Positions 32,707 to 42,699 of a stretch of DNA of 64,000 nucleotides are shown here, piece by piece. Within the stretch, counting starts at the first letter, position 1. Every line of letters begins with the position of its first letter. Origin of the DNA: Vibrio astriarenae (GTDB lineage Bacteria; Pseudomonadota; Gammaproteobacteria; Enterobacterales; Vibrionaceae); assembly GCF_010587385.1 (NCBI RefSeq), contig NZ_CP047475.1, forward strand, positions 558,001-622,000, in the 5' to 3' direction. A program made the translations under genes and the position numbers. The notes under the pieces are model-generated. The model searched no databases, had not been told where the DNA came from, and worked only from the letters and a program-made list of their open reading frames with translations.

Positions 32707-33597
32707 ATGTCTCATCTTAATTACAATCACCTTTATTACTTCTGGATGGTCTGCAAGCAAGGCTCGGTAACCAAAGCCGCAGACGCCTTGTTCTTGACAC
32801 CTCAGACGGTAACTGGGCAGATCAAAGCGTTGGAAGAAAGAGTGGATGGTAAGTTGACTAAGCGCAACGGTCGTAGTGTCGAACCCACAGAGTTGGGCCA
32901 ACTGATTTTCAAATACGCTGATCGAATGTTTGGTTTGAGCTACGAGATGCTTGATATTGTAAATTACAGCCAACGTTCAAACTTGCTGTTCGATGTCGGT
33001 GTCGCTGACGCGCTCTCAAAGCGCTTGGTGAGTAAGATATTGATGTCGACCGTGCCGGAAGATAACAGCATTCACTTGCGTTGTTTTGAATCAACGCACG
33101 AAATGCTGCTAGAGCAACTCTCTCAGCATAAGTTAGATATTATCCTGTCTGATTGCCCTGTCGATTCAAGTCAAAGCCCGGGCTTGTTTAGTAAGAAGCT
33201 TGGGGAGTCCCACATGAGCTTTTTCTCTATCGGTCAAATTAAGGAAAATGAGTTCCCTGCAATACTGGAGAAGCGAAAGTTATTGATACCCGGCAGCCGA
33301 ACAGCGATGGGTCGCAAGGTATTACAGTGGTTTGATCGCCAAGGGTTAACACCAAATATTCTGGGTGAGTTCGATGATGTGGCATTAATGAAAGCCTTTG
33401 CTAGCTATCACAATGACGCGCTATTTTTAGCGCCGACAGTCTATCAGTCAGAAGTTGAAAAAGAGTTCCCTTTGCAGATCGTCGGCCACCTCGATGAGAT
33501 TCGAGAGGAGTACTACGTTATTTTTGCTGAGAGGATGATTCAGCACCCTGCAGTGAAGAATATCTGTGATGCAGATTATTCTGAGTTGTTTGAATAA
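32707..33597 (+). CDS. nhaR: Transcriptional activator NhaR (LysR family)
   Basis: Na+-responsive LysR-type activator, known in E. coli to control the nhaA Na+/H+ antiporter. The start is ATG 32707 ([15 protein letters not shown]), matching the family's N-terminus, giving 296 aa. The HTH spans about residues 14-40 ([25 protein letters not shown]); the middle contains [18 protein letters not shown] and [22 protein letters not shown], nearly identical to E. coli as I remember it. nhaA is not next to it. It sits upstream of hlyU by 14 bp, so the two may be co-transcribed. Confidence 0.94.
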   Translation: MSHLNYNHLYYFWMVCKQGSVTKAADALFLTPQTVTGQIKALEERVDGKLTKRNGRSVEPTELGQLIFKYADRMFGLSYEMLDIVNYSQRSNLLFDVGVADALSKRLVSKILMSTVPEDNSIHLRCFESTHEMLLEQLSQHKLDIILSDCPVDSSQSPGLFSKKLGESHMSFFSIGQIKENEFPAILEKRKLLIPGSRTAMGRKVLQWFDRQGLTPNILGEFDDVALMKAFASYHNDALFLAPTVYQSEVEKEFPLQIVGHLDEIREEYYVIFAERMIQHPAVKNICDADYSELFE

Positions 33598-33611
33598 AGG
33601 GACGTCGGTTC

Positions 33612-33905
33612 ATGGATATGAAGCAGATGGAGAAAAACTCCGCACAAGCCGTCACAGTGTTAAAGGCAATGGCGAATGAGCGTCGCCTGCAAATTTTATG
33701 TTTGTTGCTGGAAACAGAGCTGTCTGTCGGGCAGCTTAGTCAGCAGCTCGATCTCAGTCAGTCCGCTTTATCTCAGCACCTCGCTTGGTTGCGCCGCGAT
33801 GGATTGGTAGATACCAGAAAAGAAGCTCAGACGGTCTATTATTCGTTGAAGAGCCGAGAAGTGAAGGCGCTGATTGCGGTGTTACACCAGTTGTATTGTG
33901 AATAA
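33612..33905 (+). CDS. hlyU: Virulence regulator HlyU (ArsR/SmtB family)
   Basis: Winged-helix dimer that in vibrios relieves H-NS silencing of haemolysin and RTX toxin genes. The product is 97 aa from ATG 33612, preceded by AAAGGGA. The segment MANERRLQILC and the recognition helix LSQSALSQHLAWLRRDGLVDTRKEAQTVYYSL (split here over about 48-80) closely match V. cholerae HlyU. The two cysteines C30 and C96 have the same spacing as the redox-sensitive pair I recall in V. cholerae. The metal-binding cysteines of SmtB-type sensors are absent. It lies just downstream of nhaR. Confidence 0.93.
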   Translation: MDMKQMEKNSAQAVTVLKAMANERRLQILCLLLETELSVGQLSQQLDLSQSALSQHLAWLRRDGLVDTRKEAQTVYYSLKSREVKALIAVLHQLYCE

Positions 33906-33966
33906 GGTGGCAGGAAGAGAGTAGCAAAGGTTGCTGCTCAGCTTACTAGTGACAAAATTTAGATAT

Positions 33967-33994
33967 AAAAAAACCGGCAAAAGCCGGTTTTTTT
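33967..33994. terminator. Bidirectional terminator between hlyU and rpsT
   Basis: AAAAAAACCGGC (33967-33978) and GCCGGTTTTTTT (33983-33994) form a 12-bp perfect stem around AAAA, with T tracts on both strands. It serves the convergent hlyU (+) and rpsT (-) transcripts. Confidence 0.92.
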
Positions 33995-34018
33995 GTCACT
34001 GATAAACCAAAGGTTCTA

Positions 34019-34279
34019 TTAAAGAGCTTTGATTTGTGCAGCGAAACGAGACTTGTGACGAGCAGCTTTATTCTTGTGAATAAGGCCTTTAGTCGCCATG
34101 CGGTCTAGTAGTGGTGTAACTGCAGCGAATGCAGCAGTTGCAGCTTCTTTGTCGCCTGCTTCAATAGCAGCAACAGTTTTCTTCATGTAAGTGCGCATCA
34201 TAGAACGACGGCTAGCATTGTGCTGGCGACGTTTCTCAGCTTGGATAGCGCGCTTCTTAGCAGATTTACTATTTGCCAA
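34019..34279 (-). CDS. rpsT: 30S ribosomal protein S20
   Basis: Primary 16S-binding small-subunit protein. The start is TTG 34279 (then [20 protein letters not shown]), giving 86 aa. A UUG start is also used in E. coli rpsT and limits initiation, which is part of S20 autoregulation there. A further TTG at 34294 is in frame but lies in the Shine-Dalgarno region (TTGGGAG). The product is highly basic and helical. It is divergent from murJ. Confidence 0.97.
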   Translation of the reverse strand: MANSKSAKKRAIQAEKRRQHNASRRSMMRTYMKKTVAAIEAGDKEAATAAFAAVTPLLDRMATKGLIHKNKAARHKSRFAAQIKAL

Positions 34280-34326
34280 GGGTCTAACTCCCAAAAACTT
34301 AGTTCGGTGACAATTTAAGGGCTGGG

Positions 34327-34355
34327 ACTATGCCTAATTCGCGCTTAAATGTCAA
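34327..34355 (-). promoter_or_regulatory. Promoter of rpsT
   Basis: On the reverse strand a consensus TTGACA (34355-34350) and CATAGT (34332-34327) are separated by 17 bp, about 40 bp upstream of the rpsT start. Confidence 0.65.
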
Positions 34356-34539
34356 ATGATTTGTGTAAAAACCACTCAATACCAAACAAATTTTGGTAAG
34401 AAAAGGTCTTCACGGTTAAGATGGCGGGGATTCTATCAGTATTTTTACACCAATGCTAATACTTATCTGCTCTTGAACCGATATTCATGTCACTATAAAA
34501 AGAGTAGGCAATGCTAGTGGTCATTAATCCGAGGTAAAA

Positions 34540-36102
34540 GTGAGTAAACGTCTTCTTAAATCAGGCATGATAGTCAGTGCTATGACGCTGATTTCCCGAG
34601 TGTTAGGCCTGATACGTGATGTAGTTGTCGCCAATTTAATGGGGGCGGGTGCCAGCGCCGATGTCTTTTTCTTCGCCAACAAAATCCCTAATTTTTTACG
34701 TCGACTATTTGCTGAGGGCGCTTTTTCACAAGCGTTCGTGCCCGTGCTCACAGAGTACCATGCTTCAGGTGACATGGATAAGACACGTGCCCTTATTGCG
34801 AGAGCGGCAGGTACGTTAGGCGTTATCGTCTCAATTGTTACGGTCATCGGTGTTTTAGGGTCCGGTGTCGTTACTGCGCTGTTCGGTTTTGGATGGTTCT
34901 TAGATTGGTTAAATGGCGGTCCCTCGGCCGAAAAGTTCGAACTTGCGAGCTTTATGCTCAAAATTACCTTTCCCTATTTGTGGTTTATTACTTTTGTCGC
35001 GCTGTCTGGCGCCATATTGAACACCCTAGGGAAGTTCGCAGTCTCTTCGTTTACCCCAGTTTTTCTCAATGTCATGATCATCCTGTGTGCTTGGTTGATC
35101 GCGCCACAACTCTCTCAACCAGAAATTGGCTTGGCGATTGGTGTCTTTTTGGGGGGATTGGCTCAGTTTCTATTCCAGATCCCGTTCCTGATTAAAGCCG
35201 GTGTGATGGTCAAGCCGAAGTGGGGCTGGCGTGATCCTGGCGTGGTTAAAATCCGCACGTTAATGATTCCCGCTCTGTTTGGTGTGTCTGTCAGCCAAAT
35301 CAACCTGCTGTTTGATACCTTTATTGCAAGTTTCCTTCAAACGGGTTCCATCAGTTGGCTCTACTATTCCGATCGTTTACTCGAGTTCCCACTCGGTTTG
35401 TTTGGTATCGCAATCGCTACGGTTATCTTGCCAGCTTTGTCTCGCAAGCATGTTGATGCCCACAGTGAGGGGTTTGCTCAAACCATGGACTGGGGTGTAA
35501 GAATGGTTCTGCTGCTGGGTATTCCGGCAATGTTAGGTTTGGTCGTGTTAGCTAAGCCGATGCTGATGGTACTGTTTATGCGTGGCGAATTTGGTGCGCA
35601 AGATGTTCATCAAGCCTCTTTATCTTTAGTCGCCTATGCGTCGGGTCTGCTTAACTTTATGTTGATAAAAGTCCTCGCCCCCGGCTATTACTCAAGACAA
35701 GATACCAAAACACCTGTGAAGTTTGGCATTATCGCGATGATCTCAAATATGGTGTTTAATGCTATTTTTGCCTGGTTCTTCAGCTATGTCGGTTTAGCCA
35801 TCGCTACCGCGTTGTCCGCATTTGTAAACATGAGTCTCCTTTATTGGGGATTACATAAAGACAATATCTATCGTTTGACAGCGACAACGTTGAAGTTTGT
35901 CGCTCGCTTAGCATTGGCTGGAGCTGCAATGGTCGCGTTGCTCGTGTGGCTGCTTGAGGACATGAGCGTTTGGCTACAGTGGTCACTGATAGAAAGAGTG
36001 ATGTCTCTCAGTATGTTGATTGCAGCGGGAGGCGCACTTTATTTATTCTGCTTGGCCTTAATGGGTATTCGTATGCATCATTTAAAAGCAATAACCGAAT
36101 GA
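34540..36102 (+). CDS. murJ: Lipid II flippase MurJ (MviN)
   Basis: MOP-superfamily integral membrane protein that flips lipid II to the periplasmic face, linking the mra/mur/ftsW products to cell-wall assembly. The product is 520 aa from GTG 34540, five bases after GAGG. It begins with SKRLLKSGMIVSAMTLISRVLGLIRD, including the SRxxGxxRD cavity motif, and FFFANKIPNFLRRLFAEGAFSQAFVPV; 14 hydrophobic spans can be counted roughly. It is followed 78 bp later by ribF, as in E. coli relatives. Confidence 0.97.
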   Translation: MSKRLLKSGMIVSAMTLISRVLGLIRDVVVANLMGAGASADVFFFANKIPNFLRRLFAEGAFSQAFVPVLTEYHASGDMDKTRALIARAAGTLGVIVSIVTVIGVLGSGVVTALFGFGWFLDWLNGGPSAEKFELASFMLKITFPYLWFITFVALSGAILNTLGKFAVSSFTPVFLNVMIILCAWLIAPQLSQPEIGLAIGVFLGGLAQFLFQIPFLIKAGVMVKPKWGWRDPGVVKIRTLMIPALFGVSVSQINLLFDTFIASFLQTGSISWLYYSDRLLEFPLGLFGIAIATVILPALSRKHVDAHSEGFAQTMDWGVRMVLLLGIPAMLGLVVLAKPMLMVLFMRGEFGAQDVHQASLSLVAYASGLLNFMLIKVLAPGYYSRQDTKTPVKFGIIAMISNMVFNAIFAWFFSYVGLAIATALSAFVNMSLLYWGLHKDNIYRLTATTLKFVARLALAGAAMVALLVWLLEDMSVWLQWSLIERVMSLSMLIAAGGALYLFCLALMGIRMHHLKAITE

Positions 36103-36105
36103 AGC

Positions 36106-36135
36106 AAGACAGATTGACGCTGTTTAGTATATAAT
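36106..36135 (+). promoter_or_regulatory. Candidate promoter of ribF
   Basis: A consensus TATAAT (36130-36135) has AAGACA (36106-36111) 18 bp upstream. The gene starts 45 bp later at 36181. Confidence 0.4.
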
Positions 36136-36180
36136 CCGGCAGTTTCACGCAATGAGATTAGCAGGTCAAAGACGATTCCG

Positions 36181-37122
36181 ATGGAATTAATTCGTGGTAT
36201 TCATAATATTTCCTCTCAGCATCACGGCTGTGTGCTGACGATTGGAAACTTTGATGGCGTTCATTTAGGTCACCAAGCGGTACTTGAACAAGTGACTGCA
36301 CAAGCTAAGTTACTTGGTTTACCTTCAACGGTTATGACGTTTGATCCACAGCCATTAGAGTTGTTTGCCGGTGATAAAGCACCTGCACGCCTGACTCGAT
36401 TGCGTGATAAGTATGTTCAACTGAGTAAGTTGAATTTAGATAGGTTATTGTGTGTAAACTTTAATCACCAATTTGCCAACCTATCTGCTGAAGCGTTCAT
36501 TAAAGATCTTCTGGTCCAAAAGCTGGGTGTGAAGTTCTTAGTTGTTGGTGATGACTTTTGTTTTGGCAAAGGCCGAGTGGGTAACTTTTCCATGCTTGAG
36601 CAAGCTGGACGAGAGTTTGGTTTTGAGGTAGTGAGTACCCAAAGCTTCTGCCTACAACAGCAACGGGTCAGCAGTACCGCCATTCGTCAGGCTTTAGCTT
36701 TGAATGATTTGGCAGCAGCAAAAACGATGTTGGGTCGTGACTACAGCATCAGCGGTCGTGTTTCCCACGGCCGAAAGTTAGGTCGAACCATAGGGTTCCC
36801 TACCGCGAACATCCCGCTTAAACGTTGCGTATCACCCGTGTCTGGTGTTTACGTAGTAGAGGCGCATGGTATTGGCAACCAACCCATTGGTGGGGTGGCG
36901 AATATCGGCCAGCGTCCGACGGTAAAGGGTGTTCGTCAACAATTAGAAGTGCACTTGTTTGATTTTCATGCCAATCTGTATGGTAGGCAATTAGAAGTGT
37001 CACTTTTGCACAAATTAAGAGATGAAAAGAAGTTTGATTCTTTTGATCTCCTCAAGCAACAAATTGAATTGGATGCTGAAGCAGCAAGGGTGTGGCTGCG
37101 TCAGCAAGTCCCAGTGGTTTAG
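36181..37122 (+). CDS. ribF: Bifunctional riboflavin kinase / FAD synthetase RibF
   Basis: Phosphorylates riboflavin to FMN and adenylates it to FAD. The product is 313 aa. The N-terminal FAD-synthetase domain has the nucleotidyltransferase motif TIGNFDGVHLGH near residue 21 and VVGDDFCFGKGR; the C-terminal kinase domain has HGRKLGRTIGFPTANI and GGVANIGQRPTV. The gene opens the ribF-ileS-lspA-fkpB-ispH set, conserved with E. coli. Confidence 0.97.
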   Translation: MELIRGIHNISSQHHGCVLTIGNFDGVHLGHQAVLEQVTAQAKLLGLPSTVMTFDPQPLELFAGDKAPARLTRLRDKYVQLSKLNLDRLLCVNFNHQFANLSAEAFIKDLLVQKLGVKFLVVGDDFCFGKGRVGNFSMLEQAGREFGFEVVSTQSFCLQQQRVSSTAIRQALALNDLAAAKTMLGRDYSISGRVSHGRKLGRTIGFPTANIPLKRCVSPVSGVYVVEAHGIGNQPIGGVANIGQRPTVKGVRQQLEVHLFDFHANLYGRQLEVSLLHKLRDEKKFDSFDLLKQQIELDAEAARVWLRQQVPVV

Positions 37123-37177
37123 TTCGCCACAGGGCATAATGTCTAACTGTCACCCAACACAACGGAATTAAGAATCG

Positions 37178-40006
37178 ATGAGTGAGTATAAAGATACCCT
37201 GAACTTACCTGAAACAGGGTTTCCAATGCGCGGTAATCTGGCGAATCGTGAGCCAGAAATGCTTAAGCGTTGGTACAAAGAAGACCTTTACGGCGCAATC
37301 CGTGAAGCGAAGAAAGGCAAAAAATCTTTCGTTCTACACGATGGTCCTCCATACGCGAATGGTGACATCCATATTGGTCACGCGCTAAACAAGATTCTTA
37401 AAGACATTATTATTAAATCCAAAACACTTTCTGGTTTTGATGCACCGTACATTCCTGGTTGGGACTGTCACGGTCTACCAATCGAACTAATGGTAGAGAA
37501 GAAAAAGGGCAAACCAGGCCAAAAAATCTCTGCTGCTGAGTTTCGCGAAGAGTGTCGCAAATACGCGGCAGGCCAAGTGGAAGGTCAGAAAGAGAGCTTC
37601 AAACGCCTTGGTATTATGGGTGAGTGGGATAAGCCTTACCGCACGATGGACTTCGGTACAGAAGCAAACATCATCCGTGCTTTGGGTAAAATCGCATCGA
37701 ATGGCCATCTGTTAAAAGGCTTTAAGCCGGTACACTGGTGTACAGACTGTGGCTCTGCATTGGCAGAGGCAGAAGTGGAATACAAAGATAAAGTATCGCC
37801 ATCGATCGATGTTCGCTTTAAAGCGGCAGATGAGGCAGCTCTTATCTCTAAGTTCGACTTAGCGGGTGACCACCAAGGTCAGGGTGACATCTCTATTGTT
37901 ATCTGGACAACCACACCTTGGACACTGCCAGCAAACCGTGCGGTGTGCCTACGTGACGATTTAGAGTACGTACTAATTCAAACGGAAGGTGACAACCCTG
38001 AGCGTATTATTGTTGCGTCTGAGCTTGCAAAAGACGTCATGGATCGTGCTGGTATTGAGCATTTCCATAACCTAGGTTTTGCTAAAGGTGCCGATCTTGA
38101 GCTGTCTCAGTTCAACCACCCATTCTACGACTTTACTGTTCCTGCGATTCTTGGCGATCATGTAACAACAGATTCTGGTACGGGTGTGGTTCACACAGCT
38201 CCGGGTCATGGTCAAGAAGACTTTGCGGTTGGTCAAAAATACGGTCTAGAAGTGGCAAACCCTGTGGGTTCAAACGGTGTCTACCTGCCAGATACTGAAC
38301 TATTTGCGGGCCAGCATGTATTCAAAGCAAACGATGCTGTTGTGGAAGTGCTAAAAGAGAAAGGCGCTCTGCTACACCACCACGCTTATGAACACAGCTA
38401 TCCACACTGCTGGCGTCACAAGACTCCAATCATCTTCCGTGCTACACCTCAATGGTTTGTATCAATGGACCAAGCGGGTCTGCGCGCTAAAGCACTCGAG
38501 TCGATCAAGAATGTTGAGTGGATGCCTGAGTGGGGTGAGAGCCGTATCGAAGGTATGATTGAAGGTCGCCCAGAGTGGTGTATCTCTCGCCAACGTACAT
38601 GGGGTGTGCCGATTGCTCTGTTTGTTCACAAAGAGACAGCAGAACTTCATCCAAACACGCTTGAGTTGATTGAGAAGGTCGCTCTGCTGGTGGAAGAGAA
38701 AGGCATTCAAGCTTGGTGGGATGTTGATGCGGCTGAGTTACTTGGCGCTGATGCAGATAACTACGAGAAAGTACTGGATACGCTAGATGTATGGTTTGAC
38801 TCGGGTGTTACGCACTTCTCTGTGGTTGATTCTCGTGAAGAGTACAACGGTAACAATGCAGATCTTTACCTAGAGGGTTCAGACCAACACCGTGGCTGGT
38901 TCCAGTCGTCGCTGATTTCTTCAATTGCGATGAAAGATGAAGCGCCTTACAAGCAAGTTCTGACACACGGTTTCGTGGTTGATGGCCAAGGCCGTAAGAT
39001 GTCTAAATCTATCGGCAACGTAGTGGCACCAAAAGATGTCACCAATAAGCTAGGTGCGGATATCCTGCGTTTATGGGTTGCTTCAACAGACTACACGGGT
39101 GAAGTAGCCGTTTCTGATGAAATCCTAAAACGTTCTGCTGACGCGTATCGCCGTATCCGCAACACCGCACGTTTCTTCCTAGCAAACCTAAATGGTTTCA
39201 ACCCAGAAACAGATATCGTTCCTGCTGAAGAGATGGTAGCACTGGATCGCTGGGCAGTAGGCCGCGCACTGGCTGCACAAGAAGAGATTGTGAAAGCATA
39301 CGGTGAGTACAACACGCATGCTGTGACACAGCGCCTAATGCAGTTCTGCTCTATCGAGATGGGCTCATTCTACCTAGATGTGATTAAAGACCGTCAATAC
39401 ACAGCGAAGAAGGGCGGCCACGCTCAACGCAGCTGTCAGACTGCGCTTTACTACATCGTAGAAGCTCTCGTCCGTTGGATGGCGCCAATCATGTCGTTCA
39501 CTGCAGATGAAATCTGGAACGAAATGCCAGGTCAACGTGATAAGTTTGTCTTCACTGGCGAGTGGTTCGAAGGTCTATTTGGTCTTGCAGAAGGCGAAGA
39601 GCTAAACAATGAGTTCTGGACAGAAATCCAATCAGTTCGCGGTGCAGTGAACAAGCTACTAGAAGCTGCTCGTAACGAGAAGACGATTGGTGGTTCGCTA
39701 CAAGCAGAAGTGACGTTATTTGTAGAAGACGCACTAGCAGAGAAGCTAAATAAGCTGGAAGACGAACTACGTTTTGTTCTTCTGACTTCAGCAGCAACGG
39801 TGAAACCTATCAGTGAAAAGACTGACGCGGCTCAAGCAACAGACATCGAAGGTCTGTTGGTTGAAGTGAAAGCAACAGAAAACGAGAAGTGTGACCGCTG
39901 CTGGCACCACACTCCAGATGTGGGCACCATTGCTGGTCATGAGAAGATTTGTGGTCGCTGTGCATCAAACGTTGATGGTGAAGGCGAAGTACGTAAGTTC
40001 GCATAA
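37178..40006 (+). CDS. ileS: Isoleucyl-tRNA synthetase
   Basis: Class I synthetase charging tRNA-Ile, with an editing CP1 domain that clears valyl-tRNA. The product is 942 aa, standard. The HIGH-like motif ([19 protein letters not shown], residues near 58-76), KMSKSIGN (near 605) and the CP1 editing region ([14 protein letters not shown] near 245) are present. The C-terminal zinc motif CxxC (CDRCWHH and CGRCASN) marks it as the bacterial type I enzyme, normally sensitive to mupirocin. It is biased in codon use like carB and secA. Confidence 0.98.
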   Translation: MSEYKDTLNLPETGFPMRGNLANREPEMLKRWYKEDLYGAIREAKKGKKSFVLHDGPPYANGDIHIGHALNKILKDIIIKSKTLSGFDAPYIPGWDCHGLPIELMVEKKKGKPGQKISAAEFREECRKYAAGQVEGQKESFKRLGIMGEWDKPYRTMDFGTEANIIRALGKIASNGHLLKGFKPVHWCTDCGSALAEAEVEYKDKVSPSIDVRFKAADEAALISKFDLAGDHQGQGDISIVIWTTTPWTLPANRAVCLRDDLEYVLIQTEGDNPERIIVASELAKDVMDRAGIEHFHNLGFAKGADLELSQFNHPFYDFTVPAILGDHVTTDSGTGVVHTAPGHGQEDFAVGQKYGLEVANPVGSNGVYLPDTELFAGQHVFKANDAVVEVLKEKGALLHHHAYEHSYPHCWRHKTPIIFRATPQWFVSMDQAGLRAKALESIKNVEWMPEWGESRIEGMIEGRPEWCISRQRTWGVPIALFVHKETAELHPNTLELIEKVALLVEEKGIQAWWDVDAAELLGADADNYEKVLDTLDVWFDSGVTHFSVVDSREEYNGNNADLYLEGSDQHRGWFQSSLISSIAMKDEAPYKQVLTHGFVVDGQGRKMSKSIGNVVAPKDVTNKLGADILRLWVASTDYTGEVAVSDEILKRSADAYRRIRNTARFFLANLNGFNPETDIVPAEEMVALDRWAVGRALAAQEEIVKAYGEYNTHAVTQRLMQFCSIEMGSFYLDVIKDRQYTAKKGGHAQRSCQTALYYIVEALVRWMAPIMSFTADEIWNEMPGQRDKFVFTGEWFEGLFGLAEGEELNNEFWTEIQSVRGAVNKLLEAARNEKTIGGSLQAEVTLFVEDALAEKLNKLEDELRFVLLTSAATVKPISEKTDAAQATDIEGLLVEVKATENEKCDRCWHHTPDVGTIAGHEKICGRCASNVDGEGEVRKFA

Positions 40007-40032
40007 GCCAATCGCTGATATTTAACGTAGTT

Positions 40033-40062
40033 ACAACCCCAGTTTTTACTGGGGTTGTTTTT
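40033..40062 (+). terminator. Intrinsic terminator between ileS and lspA
   Basis: ACAACCCCAGT (40033-40043) and ACTGGGGTTGT (40048-40058) form an 11-bp stem around TTTT, followed by TTTTTAGG. It lies only 10 bp before the lspA start, so lspA expression probably relies on read-through. Confidence 0.85.
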
Positions 40063-40072
40063 AGGAAGGTCT

Positions 40073-40579
40073 ATGAGTGAACAAGCACTAACCCTAAAAC
40101 AATCGGGTATTCGTTGGCTATGGCTTGCGGTGGTTATCTTCGTCGCGGATATCGCGATTAAGTTTGTTGTCATGGAGAACATGGGTTACGGCTGGTCGAA
40201 TCGTATCGAGGTTCTGCCATTCTTTAATCTGCTCTATGTTCACAACTATGGCGCTGCTTTCAGTTTCCTTAGCGATCAGTCTGGCTGGCAGCGCTGGTTC
40301 TTTACCGCGATCGCCTTTGCTGTGACAGGCATGCTCAGCTATTGGATGAGTAAGCTTCCTGCAAAAGAGAAGTGGAATAATATTGCTTACGCCATGATCA
40401 TTGGTGGAGCCGTCGGCAATGTATTCGACCGAGTCGTACACGGCTTTGTTGTCGACTACCTGGATTTCTATTGGGGCACATACCACTGGCCAGCATTCAA
40501 CTTGGCTGATACGACGATTTGTATCGGCGCGGCGATGATCATTATCGATAGTTTCCGCAGTGAGAAGAAAAGTGATTAA
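40073..40579 (+). CDS. lspA: Lipoprotein signal peptidase LspA (signal peptidase II)
   Basis: Aspartyl protease of the inner membrane that cleaves signal peptides of diacylglyceryl-prolipoproteins. The start is ATG 40073 ([12 protein letters not shown]), with AGGAAGG upstream, giving 168 aa. There are four hydrophobic spans; the catalytic aspartates lie in [22 protein letters not shown] and [11 protein letters not shown]. Substrates would include the DUF2799 lipoprotein at 44441. Confidence 0.97.
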   Translation: MSEQALTLKQSGIRWLWLAVVIFVADIAIKFVVMENMGYGWSNRIEVLPFFNLLYVHNYGAAFSFLSDQSGWQRWFFTAIAFAVTGMLSYWMSKLPAKEKWNNIAYAMIIGGAVGNVFDRVVHGFVVDYLDFYWGTYHWPAFNLADTTICIGAAMIIIDSFRSEKKSD

Positions 40580-40602
40580 ACCCAGATAAGAGCAATATCC
40601 CT

Positions 40603-40636
40603 AGGCGCTGTCCGTTGATTCGGGTGGCGCTTTTTT
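40603..40636 (+). terminator. Likely terminator between lspA and fkpB
   Basis: AGGCGCTGTCC (40603-40613) pairs with GGGTGGCGCTT (40622-40632) through four G-T pairs; a run of T to 40636 follows. Confidence 0.6.
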
Positions 40637-40679
40637 ATATAACAAACACCACAATAATAAAGCACAAGGAAGAAATAAC

Positions 40680-41111
40680 GTGAGCATGATTACCCAAGAC
40701 TCAGCAGTCACCCTGCACTTTACCATCAAGATGAAAGATGGCTCTGTCGCTGACAGCACCCAAAACATGGGTAAGCCTGCGAAATGTATTATTGGCGATG
40801 GTAGCTTGAGTGAAAACTTTGAAAAGTGTCTACTTGGTCTTGAGCAGGGTGACAAAAAATCGATTGAACTAAAGGCCGATGATGCCTTTGGTCAGCCTAA
40901 TCCGGACCACATTCATCATATGGACCGTGCTAAATTTGTCGGTGATGCTGAAGTTGAAGTTGGCACCATCATGGCGTTCTCTGGCCCGGAAGGGGCTGAA
41001 ATTCCAGGTATTATTACTGAGATTGCCGGCGACTCCGTGACCGTTGACTTTAATCACCCACTAGCTGGCCAAGATGTGACTTTTGAAGTTGAAATTTTAT
41101 CAGTAGAATAA
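40680..41111 (+). CDS. fkpB: FKBP-type peptidyl-prolyl isomerase FkpB (SlpA)
   Basis: SlyD-like prolyl isomerase/chaperone of the cytoplasm. The product is 143 aa from GTG 40680, preceded by AAGGAAGAA; an ATG two codons later (40686) is also possible. Features are the FKBP half VTLHFTIKMKDGSVADST, an insert-in-flap domain from about residue 70, and DVTFEVEILSVE at the end. It lacks the metal-binding His/Cys tail of SlyD. It is followed 24 bp later by ispH, as in E. coli. Confidence 0.94.
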   Translation: MSMITQDSAVTLHFTIKMKDGSVADSTQNMGKPAKCIIGDGSLSENFEKCLLGLEQGDKKSIELKADDAFGQPNPDHIHHMDRAKFVGDAEVEVGTIMAFSGPEGAEIPGIITEIAGDSVTVDFNHPLAGQDVTFEVEILSVE

Positions 41112-41135
41112 CGGCCATTAAGAAGATAAAACGCC

Positions 41136-42098
41136 ATGAGTAGTAACATGAAAATTCTATTAGCGAATCCACGCGGTTTTTGTGCGGGTGTTGACCGAGC
41201 CATCAGTATTGTAGAGCGTGCTCTCGAGATGTATCAAGCACCTATCTATGTACGCCATGAAGTGGTGCACAACCGTTTTGTGGTTGAAGGACTAAAGCAG
41301 CGCGGCGCTATCTTTGTTGAAGAGCTGCATGAAGTGCCGGATGATAATATCGTTATCTTCTCTGCTCATGGTGTGTCCCAAGCAGTGCGTAAAGAGGCAA
41401 AGGCTCGAGATCTCACCGTGTTTGATGCTACCTGTCCATTGGTGACCAAAGTTCATATGGAAGTTGCTCGAGCAAGCCGTAAGAACATGGAAGTCGTGTT
41501 GATTGGCCATGCCGGACACCCTGAAGTAGAAGGCACGATGGGTCAGTACTACAGTGAGACTGGCGGTATGTACTTGGTGGAGACGCCAAAGGACGTAGCG
41601 ACACTGAAAGACATCGTTAAAGACCCAAGTAATCTTCACTATGTGAGTCAAACCACCCTCTCTGTGGATGAGACAGCGGATGTGATTGAAGAGTTACGTC
41701 GAGTATTCCCGGAGATTCAAGGGCCGCGTAAAGACGATATCTGCTATGCGACTCAAAATCGTCAAGATGCGGTACGTGAAATCGCAGAAAAGGTGGATGT
41801 GCTGGTGGTTGTAGGTTCAAAGAACTCATCAAATTCCACTCGCCTAAAAGAGCTGGCTGAAAAGTTAGGTACCGAGGGTTATTTGACTGACTGTCCTGAA
41901 GATGTCCAGCCACAATGGTTTGAGGGTAAGAAAAGAGTTGGCGTGACGGCGGGTGCTTCTGCGCCGGAAGAGTTAGTGAACAAGATTCTAAATCGCATTA
42001 AAGAGCTTGGCGCTGATACAATAGAAGAAGTACAAGGCCGTGAAGAAAACATGTTCTTCGAGGTCCCAAAAGAGCTACAGGTGAAACAAGTCGACTAA
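41136..42098 (+). CDS. ispH: 4-hydroxy-3-methylbut-2-enyl diphosphate reductase IspH
   Basis: Iron-sulphur enzyme of the last step of the MEP isoprenoid pathway, giving IPP and DMAPP (and so undecaprenyl phosphate for the cell wall). The product is 320 aa. Its three cluster cysteines are C16 ([10 protein letters not shown]), C100 (FDATCPLV) and C203 (DDICYATQ). The catalytic Glu lies in the [10 protein letters not shown] segment. The ATG at codon 5 is an alternative start. Confidence 0.97.
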   Translation: MSSNMKILLANPRGFCAGVDRAISIVERALEMYQAPIYVRHEVVHNRFVVEGLKQRGAIFVEELHEVPDDNIVIFSAHGVSQAVRKEAKARDLTVFDATCPLVTKVHMEVARASRKNMEVVLIGHAGHPEVEGTMGQYYSETGGMYLVETPKDVATLKDIVKDPSNLHYVSQTTLSVDETADVIEELRRVFPEIQGPRKDDICYATQNRQDAVREIAEKVDVLVVVGSKNSSNSTRLKELAEKLGTEGYLTDCPEDVQPQWFEGKKRVGVTAGASAPEELVNKILNRIKELGADTIEEVQGREENMFFEVPKELQVKQVD

Positions 42099-42117
42099 CG
42101 ATTTGATACTCTCAGAC

Positions 42118-42142
42118 AAAGGCAGCTTAAGGCTGCCTTTTT
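42118..42142 (+). terminator. Terminator after ispH
   Basis: AAAGGCAGC (42118-42126) and GCTGCCTTT (42132-42140) form a 9-bp stem around TTAAG, with TTTTT at the end. It ends the murJ/ribF-ispH block and faces the reverse-strand gene at 42147. Confidence 0.9.
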
Positions 42143-42146
42143 AGAT

Positions 42147-42623
42147 CTAGTGGTTGAGGTTCGCCATATAGTCTGTGATCAGTCCACTAGGTAATCCATC
42201 CACGAGTAACTCATCCATTCTTAATATTCTGGGCTTGAGTGTGTTGGCGACACTTTCTGCGTGTTGATAAAGGCTATTTTTGTTGGCGTGGTAGCCAGTA
42301 GGAAAGGCCTCTATCTGCCAACTGACTCTTATTCCGTTTGCCATCCATTTCGGTGTCGGCTCACCTTGTAAGCTATCGCACAAGGTCACCACGATATCGG
42401 GCTCGAAGGCAATGCGCTCATCCCACGAGTGAGCGTGATGGTGAGGGATGGGAAGTTGATTATCTTCAAGATAGGACTTCACCAAGGGGTTGATGTTGCC
42501 GCTGGGCTCAACGCCCCCACTGGCAATGCTAAAGCGATTATTTGGTAAGTAATGTTGCGCGAGCGATTCAGCAATGACGCTACGACCAGCATTGTGCCGA
42601 CAGACAAACAGAACTTTATACAT
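42147..42623 (-). CDS. ArsC-like / low-molecular-weight phosphatase-fold protein, incomplete active site
   Basis: 158 aa with the phosphate loop C8-RHNAGR-S (CX5R) at the N-terminus, as in low-molecular-weight protein tyrosine phosphatases and thioredoxin-type arsenate reductases (VLFVCxxNxxRS). C82 in VVTLCDSLQGE aligns with the resolving cysteine of those reductases. The third cysteine (about 89) is missing, and the general-acid Asp of the usual DDPxG segment is replaced in SWQIEAFPTG. Either the active site is unusual or the protein is not a normal arsenate reductase. No other ars gene is nearby. It lies downstream of the CstA-family gene, past a terminator. Confidence 0.7.
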   Translation of the reverse strand: MYKVLFVCRHNAGRSVIAESLAQHYLPNNRFSIASGGVEPSGNINPLVKSYLEDNQLPIPHHHAHSWDERIAFEPDIVVTLCDSLQGEPTPKWMANGIRVSWQIEAFPTGYHANKNSLYQHAESVANTLKPRILRMDELLVDGLPSGLITDYMANLNH

Positions 42624-42699
42624 GGGAACCCCCAGCCTTGGTTACTCTACTCTCCCTGATTAAGTTTAGTTGCTGCTGAAAGATTTAGCCTATCGACAA

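Noticed and set aside
36114..36135. TTGACG with TATAAT as a ribF promoter
   Set aside because: The spacing is only 10 bp; the more distant AAGACA at 18 bp is listed instead with low confidence.
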